Positions 26,076-34,765 of a DNA stretch of 64,000 bases are shown piece after piece; positions within the stretch are counted from its first letter, which is position 1; every line of letters begins with the position of its first letter. This stretch comes from Paraburkholderia sp. BL10I2N1 (lineage in GTDB: Bacteria; Pseudomonadota; Gammaproteobacteria; Burkholderiales; Burkholderiaceae), in NCBI RefSeq assembly GCF_004361815.1, contig NZ_SNWA01000002.1, forward strand, positions 496,001 to 560,000, given 5' to 3'. Under the pieces are notes generated by a model. The model was not told the DNA's origin. It saw only the letters and a program-made list of their open reading frames with translations, and searched no databases. A program made the position numbers and the translations under genes.

Positions 26076-27146
26076 GTGTCCTCCCTCTACACGCATAAGC
26101 CACTCACACCCTTTCGCCGCTCCGTCGCGCGTTTTTCCTTTTCGGAAACGGCGAAATGCGCGAAACTCACGCGGGGCCTCTGGATAGGCTTCGCGATTCC
26201 TTCGGCTCTCGATTATCCCGATGCCGCCGTCGCACTCGCGGCCTCCACGATGCTGACGCTAGCGCTCGGCAGCTCGATTTCGGCCGCACGCAGCTATTTC
26301 TACCAACGCGTGGTCTCCAACGCCGTGGCCATGCCGCTCGGCACGCTACTGATCTGGCTGACCGCGCCGCACCTGTGGCGCGGCGCCTTCCTTTTGCCGC
26401 TCGTGATATTCGCCATTGTCCGTGCGAAGCCGTCGCTGTTCCGGATGACGAGCATCACCGTGCCGATGACGCTCGTCCTGTACACCGGCGAGCACCTTCC
26501 GCTGCTTGAACAGCGCCTCATCGGTGTCGTGCTCGGCATGTCGCTCGGCTTCATCATCCAGCAGGTCGCCTTTCCGCCGGATCACGGCTACTGGGCCAAT
26601 ACGCTCGTCAACGAAGGCAACGAGCAGGCAACCGAGGCCATCTCGCGTCTAACGAGCGGCTCACTGGCGCGGCAGGCGATCAAGCCGTTGACCGCGAATC
26701 TGCGCAATACGAGCACGAACCTCAAGCAGGCGCACGATCTGCTGAAGCTGGATCTCGAACAGGCGTGGGTATCGATGCATCTCAAGCGCAACCGTGATCG
26801 TCTTCCGCTGTTCTACGGCTACCGCGAAGTCTTTGATTCTCTCGTCAACTTTCTCGAAACGATGGATACGTTTCATGATCAGTTCGCCGCGCTCGATGTC
26901 GAATGGAAGGCGGCTTTCCTTGCCGGGCTGAACCGGCTTGTCACGGCACACCGGCAACTTGCCGAAGTGGCAGACCTGCGCGTCGAGCGCCCCGGCCTCG
27001 CGCGGGCACCGATCGAGATGGAGGAGTTGCGGCAACTCGTCTCGGTGTTGCCGGCCCCCGGTGTGTTCGCCAGCGTCTATCTGGGCCATCTGACCGGCTA
27101 CGGCATCCTGCTTTGCAATCTTGCCGCGATGCAATCCGGGCGATGA
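26076..27146 (+). CDS. FUSC/aromatic-acid-exporter-like inner-membrane protein
   Basis: A 356-residue protein with GTG start (AAGGA upstream). The first 170 residues are hydrophobic with several transmembrane helices, including ALAASTMLTLALGSSISAAR and a LIGVVLGMSLGFIIQQVAF segment, the pattern of the ArAE/FUSC family. The remaining half is cytoplasmic and helical, with a coiled-coil-like stretch (NLRNTSTNLKQAHDLLKLDL). The family includes exporters of aromatic acids (AaeB) and YccS-like proteins, but this one lacks the second transmembrane block of full AaeB. Its function is not established. Confidence 0.7.
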   Translation: MSSLYTHKPLTPFRRSVARFSFSETAKCAKLTRGLWIGFAIPSALDYPDAAVALAASTMLTLALGSSISAARSYFYQRVVSNAVAMPLGTLLIWLTAPHLWRGAFLLPLVIFAIVRAKPSLFRMTSITVPMTLVLYTGEHLPLLEQRLIGVVLGMSLGFIIQQVAFPPDHGYWANTLVNEGNEQATEAISRLTSGSLARQAIKPLTANLRNTSTNLKQAHDLLKLDLEQAWVSMHLKRNRDRLPLFYGYREVFDSLVNFLETMDTFHDQFAALDVEWKAAFLAGLNRLVTAHRQLAEVADLRVERPGLARAPIEMEELRQLVSVLPAPGVFASVYLGHLTGYGILLCNLAAMQSGR

Positions 27147-27246
27147 ACTGTCATGCCGTCCAGGCACGTGCGGCTACGCTCTCCCTGCAACCGACATCGC
27201 ACGGCCCTGCGATGCCGCAACCGCGTTTGCTTGCAGATGGGGCGGT

Positions 27247-27750
27247 CTATTTCTCTCGCCGCCAGACCACCGTCGAGGCCCCGTAGCCAAAGCTGCCCGG
27301 AGTGACATACGTAAGCGTGTCGCCAACCAGCGTGAACGGTCTGCTTTGAGTATCGCCGTCCCAGTTCGGGAAAGTACTTTTCTGGATGTGAAACACGATA
27401 ATCTTGCCGGCCGGATCGACGGCATACGTGCCGAAATGCGAGACGCTCCCTTCAATGATCTTTTTGTTTTCCTCGGCAGTGCTCGACAGACGACCGCCCG
27501 ATTGGAGCTTCGGCAGATCGGCACGAACCGCAAGCAGAACGTAGCGGCCGTCGCTTCCAAATATCAGTTGCCCCTGCGGATGTGGGCCCAGCATTTCCAT
27601 CGGGGTCCCGCTCCGCGAGACGGTCAACGAGACCAGTGACCACGAACCGACGAGATCCGGTGCTGCCTGGGCGATCGCCTTCGCAGTGGAGAAACACATC
27701 GCGAGAATCAGTGTGGCGACAGTTCCCGAAATTTTCAGGACTTGTTTCAT
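27247..27750 (-). CDS. secreted lipocalin-like protein
   Basis: A 167-residue protein with a signal peptide (VLKISGTVATLILAMCFSTA, cleavage near AIAQA). The mature part begins DLVGSWSLVSLTVSRSG and includes HPQGQLIFGSDGRYVLL, the pattern of Lipocalin_5 domain proteins, small beta-barrels of unknown ligand found beside many metabolic genes. GGGAGA lies before the ATG. Its neighbours give no functional clue. Confidence 0.75.
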   Translation of the reverse strand: MKQVLKISGTVATLILAMCFSTAKAIAQAAPDLVGSWSLVSLTVSRSGTPMEMLGPHPQGQLIFGSDGRYVLLAVRADLPKLQSGGRLSSTAEENKKIIEGSVSHFGTYAVDPAGKIIVFHIQKSTFPNWDGDTQSRPFTLVGDTLTYVTPGSFGYGASTVVWRREK

Positions 27751-28167
27751 GATCTTCTCCCGCTTGCGAATACGACGTTCGAGAGCCGCGGCATATCGGC
27801 CGGGTACGGGTCAGCATCGCCACGCTGTGAGTGTTATAGACTCGAACCAGACGATGCGATACCCGAAGTTGCGCGGTCAAAGAAACAGCGTCGGCGAGAT
27901 CGCAGGCATTCACGAATGGTCGGGTGCACACACGGCCAATTCAACGAGGCGGCTGTGGGTTGTTCGCCGGATTGGTGTCGAACTTGACCATGCTTTCGAT
28001 TCCCGCATCGCCGATCAGCGCTGACAGTTCAGCCTCCAGAAGCTCAGCAATTTCCTTGCCATAGACCTCCTCGCCGCCCACGTAGACAGTGAAGATCTGC
28101 AGATACCTGGCTTTTTTCTCAGGAATGGCGATCGTGTCTTTGGTCCACTTATACAGCGGATATTTTT

Positions 28168-29581
28168 GGCTCTTTTAAAAGCGCAGTGGGTAATGCGGCT
28201 CACGAGGCATGCGGATTGAGTGCTGAGAAGTCGAGTTTGCCCGCGATGAGAAACAGCACGGTGCGCATGGTCTTGAAGCTGGCGTATCCCCGTGCCTTGC
28301 GCTTGGCGGCCTGAAACAGGCCGTTGATCGCCTCAATGAATCCATTGGTCTGGCGTGTCTGCGCCCACGCGATGATGCCGTCGAAATGACGACGGATCAT
28401 GCGCGCGACGTCCTTCATGGGCTCGACCTTGGAACGCATGACGTTGCCGCACCACCGGCGCAGCATTTTGGAGACGACGTGGATCTGTTTGCGATCGAGA
28501 ATCTCGCGCAGTTGCTCGCGGTACATCCACGCTCGGGCCGTGCGGTTGGTGGCGTACTGGCTGATCAGCGCCTCGAGATCGGTCAGTTGCGCGAGATCGA
28601 GTTTCTCGGCATCCTTGAGCAGCGACCAGCGCATGCCCTTCAGCGAGGGATCGGTTTTCTGCTGCGCGCGGCGCACACCATCAAGCGCTTTGGACGCATG
28701 CGCCACGACATGAAACTTGTCGAAGGTCACACGCGCGTCGGGCAGGTGTTCGTCCACGCCCTTGATGAAGGCAGCCGACATGTCGATGCTGACCGATTCG
28801 ATCTGTGCAGGCGTGGCATTATGTTCCTCCAGGTGCCGGGCAAAGCGTTCGACAACGCCGGCATCCTTGCCTGGCGTGACGAAGACCACGCGCCTTGCGT
28901 CCATGTCGGCGACCAGCGAGATATAGTCCTGCCCACGTCGGGCCGACGTTTCGTCAATGGCCACCGCGGTAACTTCGGACAGGTCGGTCGCGGCCACGGC
29001 CAGGTCCACGTAACGGTCACAGATGGCCTTCACCCGATGCCACGACAGGTTCACCACGCGGGCCACCGCGGCAAATGTCATCTCCCGGCACAGCGTCAGC
29101 ACGAGCGCTTCAAACAGCAGCGTGAAGCCGTCCAGCTTGCCTATCCAGTCGGGTTCGACCAGGCGCACCGAGCCGTCCGGCAGACGCACCCGCGGCACCC
29201 GAACCTCCAGATAGCACTCGTGCTGAAAGAAGTTGAGGTGGCGCAGCCGCTTGATCTGGGTGTCGTGAGCCGGATGCTCGCCCGCGACGCCGGGATAGGG
29301 AAAGCGCGTACCCGCGACAAAGTCCACGGCAATGGTCAGTTCACGCCGCGCGGCATCGAAATCGACGCCTTGCACGTACCACGGGGCCTTGATTCCCAAG
29401 GCGGCTTCAAACAGTTGGGTCTGGTTCATCGGTTCACGTTGTCTTGCAGGGCTGGTTGCCGCATTCTGCCGCAACCAGCCCTGTCCCAGCTTACTTCTTC
29501 AACGCGCGTCAAGTATTCGCTTCGCCGGGCTGACGCCCGTACTTGACCCGCCAAACCAGCCACTCGGAATTTGAAATAGGC
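28168..29581 (-). mobile_element. ISL3-family insertion sequence, 1414 bp
   Basis: The 8-bp direct repeat ATATTTTT lies at 28160-28167 and 29582-29589, the AT-rich duplication expected for ISL3. The ends begin GGCTCTTTTAAAAGC (left) and GCCTATTTCAAATTC (right, reverse complement), an imperfect inverted repeat. Confidence 0.88.
28200..29429 (-). CDS. ISL3-family transposase
   Basis: A 409-residue transposase starting at MNQTQLFEAALGI. It shows the ISL3 layout: an N-terminal zinc-ribbon-like region with reduced cysteine content, the central helix-turn-helix FAAVARVVNLSWHRVKAICD, and catalytic Asp in VAIDETSARRG, Asp in SIDMSAAFIKGV and Glu in TNGFIEAINGLFQAAKRKAR. ISL3 enzymes end with this KARGY motif. 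The frame is intact. Confidence 0.93.
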   Translation of the reverse strand: MNQTQLFEAALGIKAPWYVQGVDFDAARRELTIAVDFVAGTRFPYPGVAGEHPAHDTQIKRLRHLNFFQHECYLEVRVPRVRLPDGSVRLVEPDWIGKLDGFTLLFEALVLTLCREMTFAAVARVVNLSWHRVKAICDRYVDLAVAATDLSEVTAVAIDETSARRGQDYISLVADMDARRVVFVTPGKDAGVVERFARHLEEHNATPAQIESVSIDMSAAFIKGVDEHLPDARVTFDKFHVVAHASKALDGVRRAQQKTDPSLKGMRWSLLKDAEKLDLAQLTDLEALISQYATNRTARAWMYREQLREILDRKQIHVVSKMLRRWCGNVMRSKVEPMKDVARMIRRHFDGIIAWAQTRQTNGFIEAINGLFQAAKRKARGYASFKTMRTVLFLIAGKLDFSALNPHAS

Positions 29582-29820
29582 ATATTTTTCAGAGCCCTGT
29601 CTTTCGGCCTCGCTCAGATAGTCCGCAAAGGCGTCGAACTGACACTTCAAAGATGCATTGTGTCTGCGCAGAACATCGGCTAGCGGGCCGTGCGAATGAC
29701 TCGCCGGGGGTTCACGCAAAGCGGCTGAGAGCTCAGGCGAGACGGTGAGCCTCAGTTGAAACCGCCATCCGTCGTCCATGTTTTCCTCGCTACAGGACCC
29801 GTTCGTCCACCCCATCTGCA

Positions 29821-31860
29821 TCAAGCCTGCAGCAAGCCACGTTTGCGCAACATCGGCGCGACTTGCGGATCGCGGCCACGAAAAGCGCGAAATGCGGCGC
29901 CCTGTTCGCGGCTGTCGCCCGCGCTGTAAATGTAGCGCAGCAGCTTGCCGGCGAGCGTAGCGTCGAATGCATCGCCCGCTTCGTCGAATGCGTCGAACGC
30001 GTCGGCCTCCAGAACTTCGGCCCACATGTAGACGTAATAGCCGGCGGCATAATATGCGCCGCTAAAAACATGACCGAAATGCGGCAACCGGTGCCTCATG
30101 CCCACTTCGCGCGGCACGCCAAGGCGCTGGCTTTCCTCCTCCTCGAAGCGGGCGATATCGACCCCGCTCGGGTCGCTCTGCAAATGCAACGCCATGTCGA
30201 TCAGTGCCGACGACGTATAAGCCACCGTTTCGAAACCCTGGTTGAAGGTTTGCGAAGCCCGTATCCGCTCGATCAGCGCAGCCGGGATCGGTTCGCCAGT
30301 CGTCACATGACGCGCGTGCCGTGCCAGCACTTCCGGTACGGTGGCCCAATTCTCCATCAGTTGCGAAGGCAGTTCCACGTAGTCCCGTGGCACATGGGTA
30401 CCGGACAGGCGACCGTACGTCACATCGGACAGCAGGCCATGCAGGCCATGCCCGAACTCGTGAAAGAGCGTGCGCACATCATCGAAACTGAGCAGCGTCG
30501 GGCCATCGCCGTCGCGGGCAAAATTGTTGTTGTTCACCACGACCGGCGTCGCGATGCCGCCGTTACGCTTTTGCCCGCGATAGATGTGCATCCACGCGCC
30601 CCCCTGCTTGTTGGGCCTGGCGAAGTTGTCGCCGATGAAGATGCCTGTCAACTCATCGCCGCGGCGCACTTCCCACAGGCGCACATCCGGGTGATAAAGC
30701 GGCACGCCGGTTTGTTCGACGAACCGCAGCCCGAACAGGCGTTGCGCGCAATCGAACATCGCGCCCAGCATCGCGTCCAGACTGAAGTACGGTTTGACTT
30801 CCGCATCGTCGAGTGCGTAGCGGGCGACCCGGACTTTCTCGGCCAGGTAATACCAGTCCCACGCTTCGATGTCAGTGGGTTCGCCAAGCGCTGCGGCTTG
30901 CGCCACCAGCGCCTCGCGCTCCCGCCCTGCGCTCGCCTTCGCCGGTTCCCACACCTGAGCGAGCAGTTCATGCACGGCAGCGGGTGTGCCGGCCATGCGA
31001 TCGGACAGCGCGTAATCGGCATAGTTCTGGTAGCCCAGCAAACGCGCCTGTTCGTTGCGCAGTGCGAGTATCTCGCGCGCGAGCGGCCGGTTGTCCCGCG
31101 TCGGCGTTTCCCCACGGCTGGTCCACGCACGCCACGCGGTTTCGCGCAGATCGCGGCGAGTCGACCAGGTAAGAAAGGGCACCACGAGCGAGCGCGACAG
31201 CGTAATCACATAGCCGTCCACATCGCGCTCCTGTGCTGCGCTGTGGGCGGCACGGCGCAGAAACTCGGGCAGACCCGACAGATCGGCTTCGGATACTAAC
31301 GGCAACTGCCAGGCGGATTCGTCAGCCAGCACGTTCTGCGCGAACTGCGTCTGGAGATCGGCCAGCCGCTCCGCGATCGCCGCGAAGCGCTCACGCGCAG
31401 CGCCTTGCAGCGTGGCGCCCGTACGAACGAAATCGGTATGCAGACGTTGCAGCAGACGCCTCTGCTCCTCGCTCAGGTCCAGCGTCGCAATCTGGCGGTG
31501 GACCGCATCGAGCCGTGCGAAGAAGCCCGCGTGCATCGCCACCTTGCTGTCGTGGGCGGCGAGGCGCGGCGCCATTTCGCGCTCAACTGCCTGCAGGGCG
31601 GGCGGCGACTCTGACGCGCACAGGTTTTCGAAGGTCAGGCGTGCGCGATCCAGCCTGGCGCCGGCGGCATCGAATGCCGCCACAGTGTTCTCGAATGTCG
31701 GCGCGGCCGGATTGGCTGCCAGCGCATCGAGTTCGGCCAGATGCTCGTCGAAGAGCGTTGCAAAGGCCGGGGCGAAGTGTTCGAAGCGGATCTGCTCGAA
31801 GGGTGGCAACTGATAGGGCGTCTGCCAGTCTTGTAACAGCGGATTGCTCTGGTCTGTCAT
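29821..31860 (-). CDS. prlC: M3-family zinc metallopeptidase (oligopeptidase A type)
   Basis: A 679-residue cytosolic thimet-like peptidase. The zinc motif HEFGHGLH lies around residue 466, with the downstream Glu in the region GRLSGTHVPRDYVELPSQ. Other M3 landmarks are RRDLRETAWRAWTSRGE, YFSLDAMLGAMFDCAQRLFG and the C-terminal GYYVYMWAEVLEADAFDAF. Length and motifs fit oligopeptidase A, which degrades short peptides including cleaved signal peptides; the related dipeptidyl carboxypeptidase Dcp is similar in size, so the symbol is likely, not certain. It lies next to the split unknown gene in the same orientation. Confidence 0.88.
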   Translation of the reverse strand: MTDQSNPLLQDWQTPYQLPPFEQIRFEHFAPAFATLFDEHLAELDALAANPAAPTFENTVAAFDAAGARLDRARLTFENLCASESPPALQAVEREMAPRLAAHDSKVAMHAGFFARLDAVHRQIATLDLSEEQRRLLQRLHTDFVRTGATLQGAARERFAAIAERLADLQTQFAQNVLADESAWQLPLVSEADLSGLPEFLRRAAHSAAQERDVDGYVITLSRSLVVPFLTWSTRRDLRETAWRAWTSRGETPTRDNRPLAREILALRNEQARLLGYQNYADYALSDRMAGTPAAVHELLAQVWEPAKASAGREREALVAQAAALGEPTDIEAWDWYYLAEKVRVARYALDDAEVKPYFSLDAMLGAMFDCAQRLFGLRFVEQTGVPLYHPDVRLWEVRRGDELTGIFIGDNFARPNKQGGAWMHIYRGQKRNGGIATPVVVNNNNFARDGDGPTLLSFDDVRTLFHEFGHGLHGLLSDVTYGRLSGTHVPRDYVELPSQLMENWATVPEVLARHARHVTTGEPIPAALIERIRASQTFNQGFETVAYTSSALIDMALHLQSDPSGVDIARFEEEESQRLGVPREVGMRHRLPHFGHVFSGAYYAAGYYVYMWAEVLEADAFDAFDEAGDAFDATLAGKLLRYIYSAGDSREQGAAFRAFRGRDPQVAPMLRKRGLLQA

Positions 31861-32209
31861 GTCGATCTGCCTTGTGGGCGCTCAGCGTCGAGAAGCAAAC
31901 ATGATATGACATCGCGTCAACGTCGGCGGGGCGAGGTGGCGAATGCCAGTACGGCTCCTTGTCGTCGCGCCAGCGGCAAAGTCCGGCGCTATCGCATTGG
32001 CGGCTCGGGGGTCCCGACTGGCGCTATGACTCCCGGACCAAGGCCGGCAAAAGCAGATTTGGTCGATAATTCAGGGCTGCACGCCGGACGGCAACGTCAT
32101 TGCGCGGACATGCAAAGGTGCGGAAATGGCACACAGCCAGAACGCCGCTCGACTCGCGACGGCCGCCTGGCGGAACGAAACACACCTGGCTTTCAGGTTG
32201 GAAAGGACA
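31861..32209. other. intergenic region, no gene recognised
   Basis: This 349-base gap separates divergent genes and presumably carries both promoters. No RNA structure or conserved site was recognised. Confidence 0.35.
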
Positions 32210-33982
32210 ATGGGTAAGACGAAGATTCAGCCCCGACAGATCGAAAGCTTGTTGCAGGAAGGCGTGACGTTACAGCAGAACGGCGCGCTCGCCGAGGCAG
32301 AGGACACCTATCGCGAGATTCTCGCCGTGCGGCCGAAGCACCTGAACGCGACACAATTGCTCGGTGCGCTGATGCTGCAAACCGGCCGGTTGCGCGAAGG
32401 CATCGCACTGCTGCAAGCGGCAATCGCGATCGACGGCACGCAGGCACCAATCCACTCGAATCTCGCGTATGCGCTGAACGCAGTGCAGCGCTATGACGAA
32501 GGACTCGCCAGTGCGAAGCGGGCGATCAGACTTGCGCCGAACTTCGCCGATGCGTTCAACAATCAGGGCAACTCGTTGGCAGGACTCGGACTCGCCGGGC
32601 AGGCGCTCAAAAGCTTTCAAAAGGCGCTGGCGCTCAAGCCGGACTTTGCCCAGGCGTGGAATAACCGGGGATGCGCACTGCGCGATCTGGGTCGTCCGGA
32701 AGAGGCGCTCGAAAGTTTCGATCAAGCCATTGGGCTGCAGAAGGCGTATGCGGAGGCATGGAGCAACCGCGCCAATGCATTGAGCGATCTGAACCGGCCC
32801 GACGAGGCCGAACGAGACTATCGGCACGCCCTCGAAATCTCGCCGGGCTTCGCCGACGCCTGGAACAACCTTGGCCTGACGCTCATCGACCTGGGCCGAC
32901 ATGAAGAAGCGCTGGAGAGTCACGAACGCGCACTCGCCCTCGATCCGGATGCCGTGGAAGCGCACTGGAACAAATCACTCTGCCTGCTGCGCATGGGGCG
33001 GCTCGTCGAAGGATTCAACGAATACGAATGGCGCTGGAAGCGCCGCCGCATCAAGGCAGGCCATCGCGTGTTCGGCGAGCCGCTGTGGCTCGGAGACGCG
33101 CCCCTCGCCGGCAAGACCCTCTTGCTACACGCCGAGCAGGGCCTTGGCGATACGCTCCAGTTCTGCCGGTACGCGCAGGAGGCCGCACAACTCGGGGCGA
33201 CGGTGATACTCGAAGTGCCCGTGGAATTGACGCGACTTCTGAAAGATCTCAAGGGCGTCGCCCATGTGGTCGAACAGGGGCAGCCGCTGCCGCCCTTCGA
33301 TCTGCATTGCCCGCTACTTAGCGCCCCGCTTGCCTTCAGGACCGATCTCGGATCGATCCCTGGCGCCGCGCCTTATCTGCGAGCCGACGCCGAATTGACG
33401 AAGCGCTGGGCTGAACGTCTTGCCCGACATGCGCCAGATGCGCCGCATGCGCTGAAGGTGGGCATCGTCTGGGCGGGTGGGGACCGGTCGCACGTCCCCG
33501 AGCTCAGAAAAACTGACGCCCGTCGCTCAATTTCGCTGGCCATGCTTGCTCCGCTCCTCGATGTGCGCGACGTTCGCTTCTTCAGCCTGCAAAAGGGTCC
33601 GGCCGCCGCGCAGGTCGCCCAACCTGGCCACACGCACGGAGCAGCCCCACGCATCGCCGATTTCACGGACGAGCTCGTCGACTTCGCCGATACGGCTGCG
33701 CTCGTAACGAATCTGGATCTGGTCATTTCGGTGGATACCTCGACGGCCCATCTCGCCGGCGCGTTGGGCGTGCCGGTCTGGATCCTCAACCGCTTCGACA
33801 GTTGCTGGCGCTGGATGCTGGAGCGCGAGGACAGCCCCTGGTATCCACAGGCAAGACTCTTCCGGCAGCAAACGCTGGGCGACTGGGGTGGCGTTGTCGG
33901 AGCCGTGCGCATGGCGCTTCAGGCGCTCTCCGACGGTGTCGCCGCCCGCAGATCGCGTCAGCCCGCACACGATACTTTCTGA
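32210..33982 (+). CDS. TPR protein fused to a GT9/GT41-like glycosyltransferase-type domain
   Basis: A 590-residue protein starting at MGKTKIQPRQIESLL, preceded by AAGGA. Residues about 5-275 form at least seven tetratricopeptide repeats with the W/Y-N-N-x-G pattern (AFNNQGNSLAGLG, AWNNRGCALRDLG, AWSNRANALSDL, AWNNLGLTLIDLG). The C-terminal half (about 300-580) contains LLLHAEQGLGDTLQFCRYA and ISVDTSTAHLAGALGVPVW, the pattern seen in heptosyltransferase-like (GT9) folds in TPR proteins of bacteria. It may transfer a sugar to protein or envelope glycan. No glycan genes adjoin it. Confidence 0.82.
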   Translation: MGKTKIQPRQIESLLQEGVTLQQNGALAEAEDTYREILAVRPKHLNATQLLGALMLQTGRLREGIALLQAAIAIDGTQAPIHSNLAYALNAVQRYDEGLASAKRAIRLAPNFADAFNNQGNSLAGLGLAGQALKSFQKALALKPDFAQAWNNRGCALRDLGRPEEALESFDQAIGLQKAYAEAWSNRANALSDLNRPDEAERDYRHALEISPGFADAWNNLGLTLIDLGRHEEALESHERALALDPDAVEAHWNKSLCLLRMGRLVEGFNEYEWRWKRRRIKAGHRVFGEPLWLGDAPLAGKTLLLHAEQGLGDTLQFCRYAQEAAQLGATVILEVPVELTRLLKDLKGVAHVVEQGQPLPPFDLHCPLLSAPLAFRTDLGSIPGAAPYLRADAELTKRWAERLARHAPDAPHALKVGIVWAGGDRSHVPELRKTDARRSISLAMLAPLLDVRDVRFFSLQKGPAAAQVAQPGHTHGAAPRIADFTDELVDFADTAALVTNLDLVISVDTSTAHLAGALGVPVWILNRFDSCWRWMLEREDSPWYPQARLFRQQTLGDWGGVVGAVRMALQALSDGVAARRSRQPAHDTF

Positions 33983-34106
33983 TAGCCGCACATGCGCCAG
34001 ATCCATGGAGAACTGGCGCGTGAACGGCTCCTCGTCACATCCAAGGCAAAATACGGGTTTCGGCGCCTCTCTGGAGCCCACGGATGAGTTGCCGACACCG
34101 GGCCTG

Positions 34107-34165
34107 CGGGGCTTTCATCGAGCCCCGGCCCATGCCCGCAAGGTTAGCTCGCGCTTCGCGCGAGC
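34107..34165 (+). promoter_or_regulatory. two hairpins ahead of the DUF2760-Hsp70 operon
   Basis: CGGGGCT(N7)AGCCCCG at 34107-34127 and GCTCGCGC-TTC-GCGCGAGC at 34147-34165 (8-bp stem, 3-nt loop). The second ends just before the AGGAG of the DUF2760 gene. Neither is followed by a T-run. They may end the upstream transcript or shape the operon's leader. Confidence 0.4.
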
Positions 34166-34183
34166 CTACAGGAGCAATATCTT

Positions 34184-34765
34184 ATGACCGAATCGAATCT
34201 GTCTTTTTTCGGCAGACTTTCCCTTGCCGTCGGTACGTTTTTCAGCGTCCTTGGCGACCGCGATTTCGCCGCCGGCGTGCTGCGGCTGCGCGACGGCGCA
34301 CCGGTCGCGGCACCTGTCGCGACGCCTCAGCCTGCGCCAGCGGCCGCCCCTGCGCCTGTGGCCGCACCCGTCGTCATCAGGGAAGCGGGCCCGGACGCAG
34401 CGTTGCAGCTTCTCGGGCTGCTCCAGCGCGATGCGCGCTTCATCGACTTCATCGAAGAGAACATCGCAGGCTATTCTGATGCGGACATCGGCGCCGCTGC
34501 GCGGCTCGTGCACGACGGTTGCCGCGCGACGCTGCGCGAGCATTTCACGATTCGACCGGTACGCGAAGAAGCCGAAGGCAGTCGCGTCACGCTCGCCGAA
34601 GGCTTCGACGCGACCGCCATCCGTCTGACGGGCAACGTGGTCGGCAAGCCGCCGTTCAGCGGCAACATCAGCCATCGCGGCTGGCGAGTCGAAGACGTGC
34701 GTCTGCCGACGCTGACAAAAACGCATGATGCGACCGTGCTCGCTCCGGCCGAGGTGGAACTATGA
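34184..34765 (+). CDS. DUF2760 protein
   Basis: A 193-residue protein. The N-terminal part (FFGRLSLAVGTFFSVLGDRDFAAG) is followed by an Ala/Pro-rich linker (residues about 40-67). The C-terminal domain contains ALQLLGLLQRDARFIDFIEE, the DADIGAAARLVHDGCRATL stretch and VGKPPFSGNISHRGW, the pattern of DUF2760. AGGAG precedes the ATG. Its stop codon overlaps the start of the next gene (ATGA), and DUF2760 genes are typically found directly before this type of Hsp70 gene. The role is unknown; a co-chaperone or adaptor is suggested by context only. Confidence 0.85.
   Translation: MTESNLSFFGRLSLAVGTFFSVLGDRDFAAGVLRLRDGAPVAAPVATPQPAPAAAPAPVAAPVVIREAGPDAALQLLGLLQRDARFIDFIEENIAGYSDADIGAAARLVHDGCRATLREHFTIRPVREEAEGSRVTLAEGFDATAIRLTGNVVGKPPFSGNISHRGWRVEDVRLPTLTKTHDATVLAPAEVEL

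Larger units (their letters stand above)
27941..29779 (-). pseudogene. unknown 138-aa gene split by ISL3
   Basis: The 5' part is 29779-29582 (66 codons, MDDGWRFQLRLTVSPELSAA to QGSEKY) with GAGGA before the ATG. The 3' part is 28159-27941 (PLYKWTKDTIAIPEKK to NNPQPPR). Removing the ISL3 element and one copy of its 8-bp duplication joins GSEKY to PLYKW in frame and gives one 138-residue protein. No family was recognised. It is hydrophilic, with a helical N-terminal half and a YLQIFTVYVGGEEVYGKEIA core. The exact restoration shows that the gene was intact before the insertion. Confidence 0.8.

Noticed and set aside
28386..29546. Plus-strand frame opposite the ISL3 transposase
   Set aside because: Antisense to the transposase, which has its catalytic motifs and lies inside defined IS ends.
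29863..31299. Plus-strand frame of about 478 codons opposite the M3 peptidase
   Set aside because: No motif and Arg/His-rich; the minus-strand gene has HEFGHGLH and full family length.
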